Of a DNA stretch of 6,088 bases, positions 5,943 to 6,088 are shown piece by piece. The DNA lies in contig CAKZVG010000197.1 in NCBI GenBank assembly GCA_937921835.1, positions 1 through 6,088 of the forward strand. The letters are read 5' to 3'. Each line of letters begins with the position of its first letter. The first letter of the stretch is position 1. Both the position numbers and the translations under genes were made by a program. Source of the stretch: an uncultured Bryobacteraceae bacterium. Lineage in GTDB: Bacteria; Acidobacteriota; Terriglobia; Bryobacterales; Bryobacteraceae. The notes beneath the pieces were generated by a model. It saw only the letters and a program-made list of their open reading frames with translations. It ran no database searches and had not been told where the DNA came from.

Positions 5943-6088
5943 ATGGGCGCGGCTTCGCTACTGCTCGATCTGAGCGACGTCGAATTGATGATGGGCGTCA
6001 AGAACGGCGCGGACGAGTTGATGGAGCCGCTGCTCGACCGCCATCGCGACTCCGTGGTGCATTTCCTGTTCCGGATGGTTCACGACCC
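5943..6088 (+). CDS. ECF-type RNA polymerase sigma factor, N-terminal part (3' end outside window)
   Basis: Forty-eight complete codons are visible. After a short leader the protein reads DVELMMGVKNGADELMEPLL and DRHRDSVVHFLFRMVHD. This is the conserved start of region 2 in extracytoplasmic-function sigma-70 factors: an acidic LM-x-x-V-K-x-G helix, then L-x-x-R-H and a V-x-x-F-x-x-R-x-V-x-D helix. The DNA-melting segment and region 4 are beyond the window, so the subgroup cannot be set. ATG 5943 has AGGAG at 5934-5938, four bases upstream, slightly close. An in-frame ATG at 5928 would add five residues but has no ribosome site. It lies 93 bp after the regulator on the same strand, and may be co-transcribed with the two-component genes or controlled by them. 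The family call rests on the N-terminus only. Confidence 0.8.
   Translation, partial: MGAASLLLDLSDVELMMGVKNGADELMEPLLDRHRDSVVHFLFRMVHD

Noticed and set aside
1..6088. CRISPR arrays, tRNA or rRNA genes, transposases, phage genes
   Set aside because: I looked for spaced direct repeats, cloverleaf-like segments and transposase or integrase motifs and saw none.

Overview
The window is a GC-rich bacterial chromosome segment with mostly G or C at third codon positions. It holds five complete recognisable genes, two genes cut by the window edges, and two stretches of unclear status. The GC bias, the gene families and the histidine kinase / response regulator / ECF sigma cluster would fit an Acidobacteriota genome of the Solibacter/Bryobacter type. 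That assignment is an inference from style; no marker gene proves it.

Left part (1-2215): the 3' end of an NAD-dependent sugar epimerase (+) converges on a zinc-free NADPH:quinone oxidoreductase (-). Upstream of the oxidoreductase, in the same orientation, lie a spacer of about 280 bp with a doubtful 81-codon reading frame and a strong hairpin, then a 185-residue protein with a C-terminal membrane segment and a non-ATG start. An 87-bp divergent gap separates this minus-strand group from the next gene.

Middle (2216-3394): a stand-alone ABC ATPase (+) with no permease or binding protein beside it. It is followed by about 400 bp with no complete gene. This stretch has strong third-position bias but no start codon. 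It looks like two 3'-terminal gene remnants in opposite orientation (minus ending at 3002, plus ending at 3319) that meet at about 3140-3180.

Right part (3395-6088): a membrane sensor histidine kinase overlaps an OmpR-family response regulator by 26 nt. After 93 bp comes the start of an ECF-type sigma factor, which runs off the window. The gap opens with an AT-rich island of tandem TTTGTAAA repeats, a reasonable candidate operator for the regulator. The likely logic is a two-component system linked to, and perhaps controlling, an alternative sigma factor. I did not find a convincing wholly new system. The most interesting points are the repeat island with the sigma linkage, the double remnant at 3002-3319, and the spacer at 1312-1570.
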